Source: Hedera helix
Taxonomy: Eukaryota > Streptophyta > Magnoliopsida > Apiales > Araliaceae
Direction of reading: 5' to 3'
Length of the DNA stretch: 64,000 nucleotides
NCBI GenBank assembly: GCA_947179155.2
Contig: OX359270.1
Coordinates: 2,636,077-2,700,076, forward strand
Part shown: in pieces, positions 46,801-58,162 of the stretch
How the letters are laid out: each line of letters opens with the position of its first letter
Position numbering within the stretch: the stretch's first letter is position 1
The notes under the pieces: model-generated
The model's database searches: none
What the model saw: the letters and a program-made list of their open reading frames with translations, nothing else
What the model was told of the DNA's origin: nothing
Position numbers and translations under genes: made by a program

Positions 46801-47776
46801 AAATGTAGATTTTACCATGACAGCAATTGTAGAGATATGCTCAAGCAAATTCTGAGGGCTCTTTTGTAATTGGCACACCGGCACCAAAAACTGGCTTATG
46901 TCGGATGGTTTTGCCTGACGTGTTTCTTTTCCCATACGATTACGACTGATATGCCTTCTCTAGGATCGGTATCCTGTAGAACTTTATGTAGTATTTATTA
47001 TGGACTTATTTTAATTTTTGGGATAATTCGTATTCATTTTTTAGTTAGGGTATCCTCGCCTTTAGTTCTGCACTTAGTCAGTCCCCAAGTACAATTTATG
47101 GTTTGTTTTCAAATATCGGTGTAATCCCACAACTCTTTACATTGGCAAATACGGAGTATTTTATTAATTACTTGGTATCGTGGAGATATTTTATACTAGT
47201 GTTGAGAAGTGGAGTTAACCCCTATTGAGATCCTAGTTGTTTAAATGTAGAATTTAAATACTAGTTAATCTTCCTTTGTTTACCATAATTTCCCATTAAT
47301 TATTGTCCCCAAATATTACCCTCCATCATTGTCAAGTGATATGGTTGCTGAATGATTCTTGCATATTTCAGGGAGGAGGTTCCCACTTAGGAATGGAACT
47401 CAGACAAGTTGGAAGCTCCATGCAAGCAGAAAGAGGGTCTTCCTGGATGCCTGGCCTATGAGGGAATACTACAGGAACCCAACAGCTCCCAGGACCGCCA
47501 CCATTTCTTGCTGGCCAGATGGGTCCCAGCAGTCGGCCTATTCGTCCGACTCCAGTAAGCTATTCACAGTTCCTTGTTACTTTCGTAAACAGCATAATTC
47601 GTTCAACTTCTTTTTGGCATTCCTCACTCACTTTCGTTGAAATCCTGCAGCTAACTCCAGATATGGAAACAGCACTACTTCAGCAGGTCATGAGCCTCAC
47701 ACCAGAACGGATTAATCTCTTTCCCCCAGAACAAAGGAACCAAGTGCTTCAGCTCCAGCAGATGCTGCGTCAATAA
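43876..47776 (+). CDS. ESP1-like: ESP1-like CstF64-hinge protein (possibly decaying)
   Basis: Homologue of Arabidopsis ENHANCED SILENCING PHENOTYPE 1, a CstF64 relative that lacks the RNA-recognition motif and links 3'-end processing to silencing. Seven exons are read: 43876-43968, 44079-44156, 45759-45797, 45881-46477, 46574-46666, 47372-47554 and 47651-47776 (about 402 codons). Exons 1-3 carry the hinge domain that binds CstF77/symplekin (MSKNQLYDIMYQMK, TLIEQNHQQARQIL, AQILLGMVQPS). Exon 4 is a Pro/Gln/His-rich linker. The last exon encodes the CstF64 C-terminal domain (LTPDMETALLQQVMSLTPER to QMLRQ). Two faults stand out: TGA at 47459-47461 within exon 6, and GA instead of GT after exon 5 (46667). 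The gene could still give a shortened or alternatively spliced product, or it may be a pseudogene. Confidence 0.8.
44564..45060. repeat. Tandem duplication of about 250 bp in ESP1-like intron 2
   Basis: Two copies begin GAGATTTGGCATAT (44564 and 44816) and share GAATCGAGTTCGAGTTGAG, GAGCCGGTCACCATATTGTT and CTCGGCGCTATTTAA blocks. They are about 90 percent identical by eye. Forms of GAGCTCGAGT and GAGCCGAGC recur within each copy. Confidence 0.85.
45133..45236. repeat. 52-bp tandem duplication
   Basis: The unit CAATTAAATAAAATYGGTAG and on to TAGCACTTCTTGG/AGG occurs twice head to tail with two mismatches, in intron 2 of the ESP1-like gene. Confidence 0.9.
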
Positions 47777-48579
47777 AATGACGCTTGCAGTAAATTCCTT
47801 TCCCATTGTTGCGGAAGTGGAAATGCCATCCCCAAGTATCATCTAGCTGTAAAATAATTGTCAGTCCAGGAGAATCATACAGGATTGGGCCAGCTACTTA
47901 ATATCTTGATTTCTTTCTGCATTTTTTCTTTTCCTTTTTTGCCTTTTTTTATTTTTTTGGTAGGGTGGAGTTGTTATATAGATCCCGCATCAAATTAAAT
48001 ATTTGGTTATTGGCCCTGGAAGGAGGGACTGATGTTTCTGAATGGGATAAATTATAGCTGATTTTCATTGTAAAAGGAAACATTTATTATTAATGCTGGC
48101 AATTAGCTATCACTCTGACACTCTTAAAAAGAATTATTTGGGTTTAAAATTAAAAGTTTTCTTCTCAAAAGTCAATGAGAACAACAAACAATTATTTGGG
48201 TTTAAAATTAAAAGTTTTCATTGAAGAAAATTTTCTTATGTTACGTTTGAATTGCAGAAATAATGAATTGGATGAATAAAGAAGGAAATAGAATAATTCA
48301 TTATCATGAAATAAAATAATTTATGTTTAGTTGTTCCTTTAAAATGGTATAAATTATTTACATTATTTCTAAGTTTGTGAATTTTATTTTTAAAAAAATA
48401 GTATAGAATGATTCATTTTAATTGGAATAGAATGAATAATGGAATGAGTCATTCCGTTTTTTATTTCATTCCCTCTATTCTATTCTTTCACCAATTTCAT
48501 TTATTCAATTTAAATATAATATTATTATTATATTATTTCCTTCAAGGTTGTATAAGTTGTGTCGCGGTCCATAATTTGA
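47777..48579. other. ESP1-like 3' flank with short duplications and a foldback
   Basis: The first 300 bases probably include the ESP1-like 3' untranslated region. GAATTATTTGGGTTTAAAAT followed by TAAAAGTTTTC occurs twice at about 48131 and 48190. From about 48240 to 48516 a foldback MITE is present (separate entry). The LINE begins near 48580. Confidence 0.55.
48240..48516. mobile_element. Foldback MITE
   Basis: The left arm TACGTTTGAATTGCAGAAAT and on to GGAAATAGAATAATTC pairs with the right arm (reverse complement TTTAAATTGAATAAATGAAA and on to GAATAGAATAGAG). ATTCCGTTTTTTATTTCATT and ATAGAATGAAT blocks lie inside. The ends resemble those of the MITE at 56658-56957, so they may be one family. 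Boundaries are approximate. Confidence 0.5.
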
Positions 48580-48582
48580 GAT

Positions 48583-49941
48583 TACCGAGCCCATATCTGG
48601 TTAGACGTAATTGTTTTATCTTTTCAGTATTTATTTTTAATTACTATTACTACTATATTATTAACAAAAATAGTGGAAGGTAGTCCAAGAAGGGAAGCTA
48701 TTGAAAGCTGTAATCTAAGTTTGATTGAAAAATTTCTTACCTGTAAATCTTATAATAAGATGGCAACGAAGAATACAATAAGGCATGCTTGGGGATTGAA
48801 TAACTCATTGTATATTCTTGATGTTGGGCCGAATATTTTCCAATTCAAATTCCAGTCTGAATTCGACTTGGAACGGATATTGTCAGGAGGTCCATGGTCA
48901 TTTGATAATCAGTTATTATTGTTGAAACGGTGGAAGCAGGGCATGACTGTGGGTAATATACAACTGGACTCTGCCTCTTTTTGGATCCAAATTTGGGGTG
49001 CACCATTTGATATGGTTTCCCCACAAGTAGCGAAGGAAGTTGGTTGTCGTTTAGGGGAGGTTGAAGATGTTGAATTGAAGAAAAAGCTGGATGATCTCAA
49101 TATGTTTATGAGAGTCCGGGTGGCCATACCAATTTCAAAACCTATTCGAAGGGGAGGTTATGTTGCCGGGTCGGATGGTGTGAAGTCGTGGGTGTCTTTT
49201 AAGTATGAGAGGTTGCCCATGTTTTGTCATTACTGTGGAATTTTAGGACATGATTTGAAGCATTGTGCAACCCATTACGCTATGGAGAAAAAAGGAGATT
49301 GTATTGACTATCAGTATGGAGAATATCTTCGGGCTATGGGGGGTCGCTCTAGGAGTTTTAGTAGTAAAGCAGCAGGTCAAAAATTTACCACTGAGATGGC
49401 CAGGGGATGTGAGGCAGGACGGAACGATTCTCCGGCGGAGCAAGGTGGTCCGGTGGGTGGGATGGAAGGTAATGTGCTCAGGCCCAAAAATCAGAGTAAT
49501 GCAGATAAGGAAAATCCCGTGATCCAAGGAAAGGGTATTGAGATTACTATTTTTAACAAAGGGAGTAGTAACTGCCATGAAATTGTTTCGGGTGCAAACT
49601 CTGCTATAGCGAAATCTGTTCCTACAAATCAGCACATTGATCTGCCAGTTATGGTTTTAAATGAGGATGGTGACACGGATTTGAGTAGGCCCAAAATAGA
49701 TTTGAGTCAAGTGGATTCTATACCAATAGAATGTAATAGCGTTGAATCTGTGAGTTCCAGGTTATACCCGAAACTGATTGGGCCCAGTTCTTGTAAGCCT
49801 AAAGGAACTTGGTCACGTATAAACAGAATGGACTCTGCCGAAATTGGACTTACAAAGGCGGTCACATTAACTGGGATGGGTAAGAGAGATATGCCTGAAA
49901 CACAAGGGGACCACTTTGAAGACAGGCAAACTGAACACTGA
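48583..49941 (+). CDS. LINE ORF1 (DUF4283 plus zinc knuckle), start missing
   Basis: RNA-binding ORF1 protein of plant LINEs. The frame is open from about 48583 to the TGA at 49939-49941. The DUF4283 domain spans about 48700-49130 (SLIEKFLTCK, LERILSGGPWSFDNQLLLL, ASFWIQIWGAP). A CCHC knuckle, CHYCGILGHDLKHC, follows at about 49222-49263, then a Ser/Gly-rich tail. No ATG precedes the DUF4283 domain in this frame; the first is inside it near 48760. ORF1 and ORF2 are in the same frame, separated by 57 nt. Confidence 0.75.
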   Translation, partial: YRAHIWLDVIVLSFQYLFLITITTILLTKIVEGSPRREAIESCNLSLIEKFLTCKSYNKMATKNTIRHAWGLNNSLYILDVGPNIFQFKFQSEFDLERILSGGPWSFDNQLLLLKRWKQGMTVGNIQLDSASFWIQIWGAPFDMVSPQVAKEVGCRLGEVEDVELKKKLDDLNMFMRVRVAIPISKPIRRGGYVAGSDGVKSWVSFKYERLPMFCHYCGILGHDLKHCATHYAMEKKGDCIDYQYGEYLRAMGGRSRSFSSKAAGQKFTTEMARGCEAGRNDSPAEQGGPVGGMEGNVLRPKNQSNADKENPVIQGKGIEITIFNKGSSNCHEIVSGANSAIAKSVPTNQHIDLPVMVLNEDGDTDLSRPKIDLSQVDSIPIECNSVESVSSRLYPKLIGPSSCKPKGTWSRINRMDSAEIGLTKAVTLTGMGKRDMPETQGDHFEDRQTEH

Positions 49942-49998
49942 GGATGAAAGCAAAGATTATGTATCGGCGGGGGTGGGGAGCCACCCTTGCCGGGAGCA

Positions 49999-52900
49999 AT
50001 GAGGCTACTAAGTTGGAACTGTCAAGGGCTTGGGAACCCTTGGACAGGTCGAAGCCTTCGCAAGATTGTGAGGGAGAAAGTTCCCACGGTATGTTTCCTA
50101 ATGGAGACAAGGCTTGATAAAGATGGGTTTGAAAAATTATATGGGAACTTACCGTTTCAGAATAAGATCATTGTTAAAAATCCGGGTGGGGGAGGTTTAA
50201 CCTTTTTGTGGAAGAATGATGTTAATTTAGAAGTTATTAATTTCTCTGTTAACCATGTCTTAGCTAAAGTTACGGAAGAAGATGGGTTTGTGTGGTATCT
50301 CACTGGTTTTTATGGGTGGCCGGATGCAAATCAGAAAGGAAATTCTTGGAATCTGTTGAAATACTTACATACTTTTGTAGTGGGACCATAGGTTGTTATT
50401 GGTGATTTTAATGCTTATTTGTATGCTTCTGAAAAGAAGAGTGCACGGCAACCGCACTTTTCACACATTGAAGATTTTAGGGGGGCTTTGAGTTTTTGTC
50501 AACTTCAAGATCTTGGTTTTAAGGGGTATCCTTACACTTGGAATAATAAGAGACCCGGGACCGCTAATACCAGGATTCGGCTTGATAGGGGTGTGGCTAA
50601 TAAAGAATGGACAAACAAGTTTCAGTTTAGTACAATTGTGCATTTATCAACTCATGCTTCAGATCATCTACCACTTTTATTACATGTTCAATCTTTTTCA
50701 CAGCAAAGACAGCACCGTGAGAGAAGGTTCAAATTTGAGGAATCTTGGTTGCTCCAGACGGATTGTGAAGTGGTTATTCAAGAGGTATGGAAGAAAGCAG
50801 GGGAGGAAAGCAGTGGTTTGACAGCAGTACAGGAGAAGATAAAGGCTTGTGGAGAGAAACTTTTGGCTTGGGGTTCTTCTAGAACTGTTCCGGATACCAC
50901 TGCCATCAAAGAAATTCAAAAACAACTGGACTTACTAAATGAGTCTGAACTAACGGAAGATTCCAAAGCTGAATTTTTGAATCTGAATAAAAGGATGGAT
51001 GGTCTCCTGCAGCAGCAAGAAATATACTGGGCCCAACGATCGAGAATAAATTGGTTAAAGCATGGCGATAAGAATACTAAGTTTTTTCATAATAAAGCAA
51101 CACAAAGAAAAAGACGAAACTATATAAGAGGTATCTGAAATACACATGGGCAGTGGGTGGAGGAGTTGGACGAGGTGGTTGAGGTAGCTTCAGCCTATTT
51201 TGGTAATCTATTTCAGGCAGGAACTGGGGATCAGATGGAAGAGTGTTTGAGTGCAGTTCCGCGTATGGTGTCTGATAATATGCTAGCATTTCTTTCTTCT
51301 AAATTTACAGCTGAAGAAGTAAAAGAAGCTCTTTTTCAAATGGGACCAACCAAAGCTCCAGGACCTGATGGTATGAATGCTCTATTTTACCAAAAATTTT
51401 GGCATGTTGTGGGTGAGTCTATTGTTTTAGCAGCTTTGGATTTCTTAAATAATGGGACCATGCTTCCTGCTATAAATCATACAAATATTGTGCTAATCCC
51501 AAAAGTTAAAAATCCGGAGAAAATGTCTGAATTTAAACCTATAAGCCTGTGTAATGTAATTTATAAAATTATTTCCAAGGTGTTGGCAAACAGGTTGAAA
51601 AAGGTACTGCCTCAGATCATTTCACCCACTCAAAGTGCTTTTGTGTCGGGCCGATTGATTACAGATAATGTGTTGGTTGCATATGAAACAATTCATGCCA
51701 TGCACTCCAGGAAAAAGGGGAAGAAAGGTTTTTTAGCATTGAAGCTGGATATCAGTAAGGCCTATGATAGGGTGGAATGGCACTTTCTTCAACGGATTAT
51801 GGAGAAGTTGGGATTCCCTGGTGTTTGGATAGAAAGGGTGATGAGTTGTGTTACAACACCAACATTTTCTATCTTAGTGAATGGGCGAGCTTATGGTAAA
51901 ATTCATCCCTCGAGAGGAATCCGTCAAGGGGACCCATTATCACCTTACCTTTTTCTATTGTGTGCAGAAGGTTTTACTGCATTGCTAAAAAAAGCAGAAT
52001 TAGAAAGGCGGATCACGGGAGTTTCCGTTTGCAGAGGGGCTCCAAAGGTCACGAATCTTATGTTTGCTGATGACTCATTACTCTTTTGTCAAGCAAATCG
52101 GGTTGAAGGAGAAACAATAGCCGACATTCTCAAAACTTATGAAAAAGCTTCTGGCCAAAGTATTAATTTGGAAAAGTTTTCAGCCTATTTCAGCAGTAAT
52201 ACTTTGGATAGGCAAAAGAATCAAATTCTGGAGGTCTTGGGAATAGTGGAGGTGGATCAGTTTGACACATATCTTGGTCTGTCGACTTTGATTGGGAGGG
52301 CCAAGTATAAAACATTCTCATTTTTGAAAGATCGAATCTGGCAAAAGCTCCAAGGATGGAAGGGCATGCTATTATCTAGAACTGGTAAAGAAATTCTTAT
52401 AAAGGCCGTGGCTCAATCCATACCCACTTACACTATGAGTGTTTTTCAGCTCCCTTTGAAATTATGTGATGAATTAGATGCATTATGTGCAAAATTTTGG
52501 TGGGGCCAAGTGGCAAATGAACGAAAAATTCATTGGAAGAGTTGGGAGAAGCTGACTGTTTCAAAGAAAGAAGGAGGTATGGGATTTCGGGATTTGAGAA
52601 CGTTTAATCTAGCAATGTTGGCCAAGCAAGGTTGGAGGATGGTTCAAGGTAATGATTCGTTACTCTATCAATGTTTTAAAGCAAGGTACTTTCCGAGATC
52701 AAATTTTCTTGAGGCAAAGGTATCACCTAATTGCTCTTTTGTGTGGCGAAGTTTGATGGCTGCACAATCTATTATTCAATCTGGTTACTGTTGGAGGGTT
52801 GGTAATGGGGCTTCAATTAATGCCTTGACAGATCGATGGATCCCTAATTTTCCCACAAACAGAGTTCTAAATCCCGTTCAAGAACATTGGGGTGAATTGA

Positions 52901-54129
52901 TGGTATCTGATCTAATTAATTCGGAGCTGAATAGTTGGAGATATGAAGAGATTATGTCTATATTTCATAGGGATGAAGTTAATGCAATTTGCCGAATTCC
53001 TTTGAGTAGACGATATGTTCCTGATACTATATATTGGTTGCCTAATCCAAAGGGTGTTTTTACTGTCAAGTCTGCGTATCATGTGGCGAGACGACTTGTA
53101 TCTGCTGCTAATCAGATTGGAACGTCTAGAAGTTGTACTACTGAAAATGTTTGGGCGGCAATATAGAAGCTTAGGATCCCAAATAAAATCAAAATTTTTG
53201 CATGGAGAGCTTGTCATGAAATTTTACCAACTGCAATGAATCTTAGGAGAAGAAGGATCCTCCGGGACGATAAATGTTTGATGTGTACAAGAGAACCAGA
53301 ATCCATAATCCATGCTTTATGGGATTGTGCTGTGGCTCAAGACGTTTGGGCTGGAAGTATTCGGAAACTGCAAAAAGGTAAGCATGGACAGGCTGATATT
53401 ATGCTCCTGATGGAGGATTGTTTGCAGAGATTGACTGCAGATGAGCTTGAGTTATTTTGGATCCAAGCGTGGTTGATCTGGAACCAACGAAATTGCTTAA
53501 TGCATGGAAGGAAGTTGACGAGTCCAGATAGATTGTGTAAACGAGCAGAGGAGTGCATTGATGAGTTTAAATGTTCTCAATCCCAGCTGCTTGTTCAGAG
53601 GAGAGCGCAATCAAGTGGTAATATTTGGCGACCACCACCATTTGAGGCATACAAACTTAATTTTGATGCAGCAATTTTTTCGGAGTTAGGCAAAACTGGT
53701 TTTGGAGCCATCATTCGAAATGACAAGGGAGAGGTTATGGCTGCTATGACTGCTACTGGTCCTAATGTGAGCTCCAGTGAGGAAGCTGAATTACTTGCTT
53801 GTCGAAGAGCTATAGAATTTGCTGTAGATGTTGGTTTTTCTAAGCTGGTTATTGAGGGTGATAATTGCAATGTGACTCATGCCATTTCTTATTCAGGGGA
53901 AAATTATTCCCTTTTTGGTAATGTAGTAGATGATATTCGTCTTTTGGTTAGGAGTTTGAATTGGTCTAGTATCTCCAGTATTAGAAGGGGTGGGAATACA
54001 GTGGCTCATGCTTTGGCTCAGTATGCTAGGCATTCTGTAGATGAGGAGTTGTTTTGGTTAGAGGACGATCCCCCACCAGCCATGTCAGCTTTGTTTCATG
54101 ATCTTTTATCCCTTTTTGATGGAGGATGA
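49999..54129 (+). pseudogene. LINE ORF2 (endonuclease, RT, RNase H) with three nonsense codons
   Basis: From ATG 49999 one reading frame continues to the stop at 54127-54129 (1377 codons), with no frameshift but with TAG at 50389-50391, TGA at 51136-51138 and TAG at 53164-53166. The APE-type endonuclease includes LLSWNCQGLGNP, FLMETR, GDFNA and ASDHLPLLL. The RT spans about 51300-52300 with FKPISLCNVIYKI, KLDISKAYDRVEW, RGIRQGDPLSPYLF and the catalytic FADDSLLF. A zf-RVT domain (AWRACHEILPTAMNLRRR, then CLMCTREPESIIHALW) follows near 53200-53330. The C-terminal RNase H (about 53640-54060) has NFDAAIF, SSEEAELLACRRA, IEGDNCNV and NTVAHALAQ. The copy cannot make full-length protein as read. Confidence 0.88.
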
Positions 54130-54153
54130 TATTATTTTTAGATTAAAAAAATA

Positions 54154-54820
54154 AATCTACAAAAGACAAAATACGACTCCTTTCCAAGCAGATGGCATTC
54201 AACCCAAAAGAGAGAGAATTGTGCAAAGGATCTTGTGGATGATATCATCCTCCATCAAAAAGATAAATAATAATAATAATGAAATAAAAAAATAAAATAA
54301 GTATAAGAAAATACAGACATCAACTTTAAATCTGAAACAAAGGATTCAGGATACATATAAGACAATATCAAAGGGGAGTGAGCCTGCATAAATGCTCAAA
54401 AATTAACTTAGTATTATAAACATTACATTATTGTTGAAAACAAAACAAATGAGATACCTTCAATCCTCATAAGGTAAAGAAGTATGAGAATTTGGGTCAT
54501 TTCTTCATATCAAATCATATACATGATACACAGCCAAAAGGCATCGACTACTGGACTATATTTACTTTTTATATCATAATCCCGTGTGTATAAAATTACA
54601 ATAAAGAGATGGGTGATTCCCAGTTTAATACCCTGTTACTTATGGATATTAGGAAGGATGGAAAAAGTACAAAACTAACCTTTGATTTTGTTTTTACTTC
54701 GCAAAATGTAACTACCCTCCTCAAGTTTGATTTAAAAGTATTTTTGTGATCTTTTTTACTGTAATAGCACGCGATGGTATATTAAAAAAGTGAGAAATAA
54801 AAATGAAAATCAAATTCGGA
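54154..54820. other. Spacer between the LINE and the SYTF-like gene
   Basis: At 54237-54268 lies an inverted copy of the last bases of the LINE (its ATCTTTTTGATGGAGGATGA). The rest is AT-rich and should include the 3' untranslated region of the minus-strand SYTF-like gene that ends at 54821. No other gene was seen. Confidence 0.5.
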
Positions 54821-56657
54821 TTAGTCGTTGGAAGATCTTCTGCTCAAGGAAGGAGACGAGTTTATGATTTCCGGACCAAGTGTATTTATCTTGTTCAGTA
54901 GAAGCGTCTGCTCAGTCTTGAGCTGGACCATGTACTCTTCTTCTTGTGTGTCGTGGAGGCTTTCCAGCTCACTAAGAGTGCTGACAGGCCTTCAAGATTT
55001 CCATCCTCGACTAATGACTGAAACTTGATCAACATTTGCTTCATCTGATCAGAAACCAGTTGGAGCAAAATGTATCAAAGGAGATGGAAATTACAGAATA
55101 ATAAGGAAAAGATTTGAAATTTGAGTGGTAAAGATGAAATTTGCCGGAAATTATGATGAGGAAAATGATTTATGTGTGACAAATCTATGACAAAGTTGGA
55201 GTTAAGTATAACTCTTAAGTGATAAGTATAAATTAGGATGGGCCATTCTTAATTCTCTCCTATCCCGTGTATCCCGTACATTAATATTTATAATCGACAA
55301 AATTTTGTTGTCATATGTAGCATTGAGGTTGACTCGGCATCCAAACTTGATTTCTTCTGTATTTCTGGAACTTTTCTTGTAATTTGAATATGGATCTCAC
55401 CCCTTTTCACTCCATGAAGTGCTATCCACTTGTCAGCCATCTGGTTTACAGGCAGTTTCTGATATTCTACAACACAATCACCTGTGTTTGATGTGGGTAG
55501 TAGAGCATTGTGGTCTTTCACATGCAACTCCAAAGGGCTGCCATCATCGGGAAATTCTAAGGTCTGATTCCACTTCGGGTTAAGCGTCTTATACATAATC
55601 TGCAATGGAAGCATTCCAGAGTAAGTCATACAGATGCAATGCAATATTCACTAGCTGAGTAAAACAAAAACAAAAAAAATGCAAGCTTTTTAGTATTTTT
55701 TGTGTATAACAAATCCGTGACTGTGTCTGAAGGACAAACACTAGGATGATCAGATGATTTGCTGATTGTGACATACTTTCATGTCATTGAGGTAACTGTG
55801 TCTGAAGGTAGATTATAGTGTCCCAAGTCCTGATGGTAAAATTCATGAAATTGCGATAATTATTTGCATGCAATTCTATAAGTAGGGCCATTTGGACTTC
55901 TGCTGTTAGGTATTGCACATTAACAGTTTCACCACGTCAGTTACAGTAAATGGTAAATTCTGCTCCATTTAGAAGTTCAATGCTTAGAAGCAAGTTGACT
56001 CAATAAACTCTTAAAGGAATGAAAGGCAAAAAAGTGAACTCAAGGGACCTTGTGATACTATGGAAAATTTAGCAGAAGAAAAATCCAATAGGAAGCTATG
56101 ATTAGTAGAGGAAATATCATAATATATGACGACAGAATCTTGATTGGCTAGTGACTTCTATAATACCATGCATATGTTTATCATGACACCTCTATATAGG
56201 ATAAAAGTCACTTGGGAACTGTAGACAAAACGCCTTGTCTAGAACAATAGCATCGATTTTCATTGCGTTGGTGCTAAACTTGGTCCTTCTCTTCCAGTTT
56301 CCATATTGTACCCTAACATATGGATCACTCGTCCCCCTGATATCTGCAGCAATAAGGTCTCTTCCTTCGATGAGAGAAAGTTCAAGCCAACCATTGCCTG
56401 AACCTCCATTTGCACCCTGAAAATGAGCAAAAGATATAGAAAAAATAATTAAAAATAAAATAAAATAAGACACAATAAAGACAAAAAAGGAAAAGGAAAA
56501 GGAAAAGAAGAGAGATTAAACTTTACACTACAGAACTTGAGGGTCATTAACTACCTTCTAACATCATGCATGGCCACTAACAAATATACATCGGATGATC
56601 ATGTGATGAACCAGGATAGGGTCCAATAAGCAAGGTGGAAATTATAGATTATGCTAA

Positions 56658-56957
56658 TGCTGTGTTTGGATTGAAGAAATGAAATGGAGGAAAGAATGAA
56701 ATAATGATTTTAAGGTATTTCAAGTATATGTTTGATTACTGGTGGTGGTGGGTGATTTATATAATAGTAAAATTATAACATATAACCATTCTATTAGAAT
56801 GAATTTTATTCTACCACTTCCCACATGAATTAAAAATCAAGGGGATGAAATAAATTTTCATTCCACTAGAATGATTTATCCTCTAAAATAATCATTAAAT
56901 ACACTATTTTTTATTTTACTCATTCCTCCATTCTATTTCCTGAATCCAAACGTAGCA
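56658..56957. mobile_element. Tourist-like MITE in a SYTF-like intron
   Basis: The left end TGCTGTGTTTGGATTGAAGA and the reverse complement of the right end (TGCTACGTTTGGATTCAGGA) match well. A 3-bp TAA duplication (56655-56657 and 56958-56960) flanks the element, as in PIF/Harbinger MITEs. It is about 300 bp, non-coding, with inner arms of the AAATGAAATGGAGGA type. Confidence 0.75.
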
Positions 56958-58022
56958 TAAATGTATTATTATTACCGGCCTAAGCCCAACATGCCTTGAT
57001 TTATTGCTTTAGAATGATAGTACATACAAATTTGTCAAACATTACCACCTATCTAGACTCCACACAAGAAAGTACTGCATTCACAAAAGTATTAATCTTA
57101 CTTGTGTCAAACTTTGTAAAATGAGCCAAAACTTTTTACCCAGTCACTGAACAAGTAGTGGATGCCTATATATATACGTGTTATGATATGATGATTGACA
57201 ACATGATTAAATTCAAACTCGTAAATGAATACCTTGGATCCTTCATTATCATCAATTTTCACTGCTTCTATTTGAAGCCGTAGTTCTCCCGAACTCACTT
57301 TTTCGAGGGGCACCCATACATCCCTTATTGATCCTTCTGTGAGTTCTTCCAAGTTTACTCGTGCACCACCAGTGTTGTCATATCCGAAGGTTTCTTCACT
57401 ATAGCATTTTATCTTAAGATATTCACCATCTTCTATCTCATCAAATTCAAAGTTTTGGTTCCAGACAGGATTTCAAGTATTTTGATTACTTTTAGTTCTT
57501 TGGAGAGCCTGAAAAGAAGAATCTCAATATCATTAAGAATTTCAATGGTAATTTGTCCAACTAACGGCATTATTAATATCCCACTTTGTATAGAGTTGCC
57601 CATCCAGTTACTTGATTTTGAAATGTAACTATGCCACAAATGGGGAGATACCATAAGTTTTCAATAAGGTTCTGAATATTGCAGAATACGATTGCTATAC
57701 CTTCCCATATTGAACTTTAACGAAAGGATCACACTTTCCAGATTTTTCTTTAACTATAAGGTCCTTTCCTTCAACAATAGTCACATAAATTTTCTTACCA
57801 GTTCTTGTTAGAAATTTTGATGACCCATAGAGTGATGATGCTCGAGAGTTGAGATGGAAATTGTTCAAGCTATGAGAACCATCGGAAAACTGCCATTCTT
57901 TCGATACAAGTTACAATCAACTGCAAAATTTATTTTAGCAAATAAGGAAATTCAGTTAAAGAGGTAGTATTGAAATAAATAAATAAAAAGAGCTTAATAT
58001 TTCAATTAATCTTAAAGAAGCA

Positions 58023-58162
58023 GGGGGGGGGGGTTGTTCTTTTAAGGAGGAAATAAGAAGGAAATTCAGTTAAAGAGGTAGTACTAAAAGAAAGAAAAAA
58101 AAAGTTAATGTTTCAATTAATCATAAAGAAGAAAAGAGGGGAGGGGGGGGGGGGGGGGGGGT
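58023..58162. repeat. Doubled segment with two poly-G runs
   Basis: Runs of about 10 G (near 58023-58032) and about 20 G (near 58142-58161) follow two related stretches that share AAATTCAGTTAAAGAGGTAG and TTTCAATTAATC. This is a tandem duplication of about 115 bp in an intron. Run lengths may be unreliable. Confidence 0.75.

Larger units (their letters stand above)
48580..54153 (+). mobile_element. L1-type LINE (5'-truncated)
   Basis: Two ORFs in order, a zinc-knuckle ORF1 and an endonuclease-RT-RNase H ORF2, are followed by a short 3' end with an A-rich tail (ATTAAAAAAATAAA). It lies between the tail-to-tail ESP1-like and SYTF-like genes. ORF1 has no ATG ahead of its conserved domain, which suggests loss of the 5' end at insertion. 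Target duplications were not found. Confidence 0.85.

Noticed and set aside
54828..55028. Plus-strand 66-residue frame
   Set aside because: Antisense to the last exon of the SYTF-like gene, whose coiled-coil motifs are recognisable on the minus strand.
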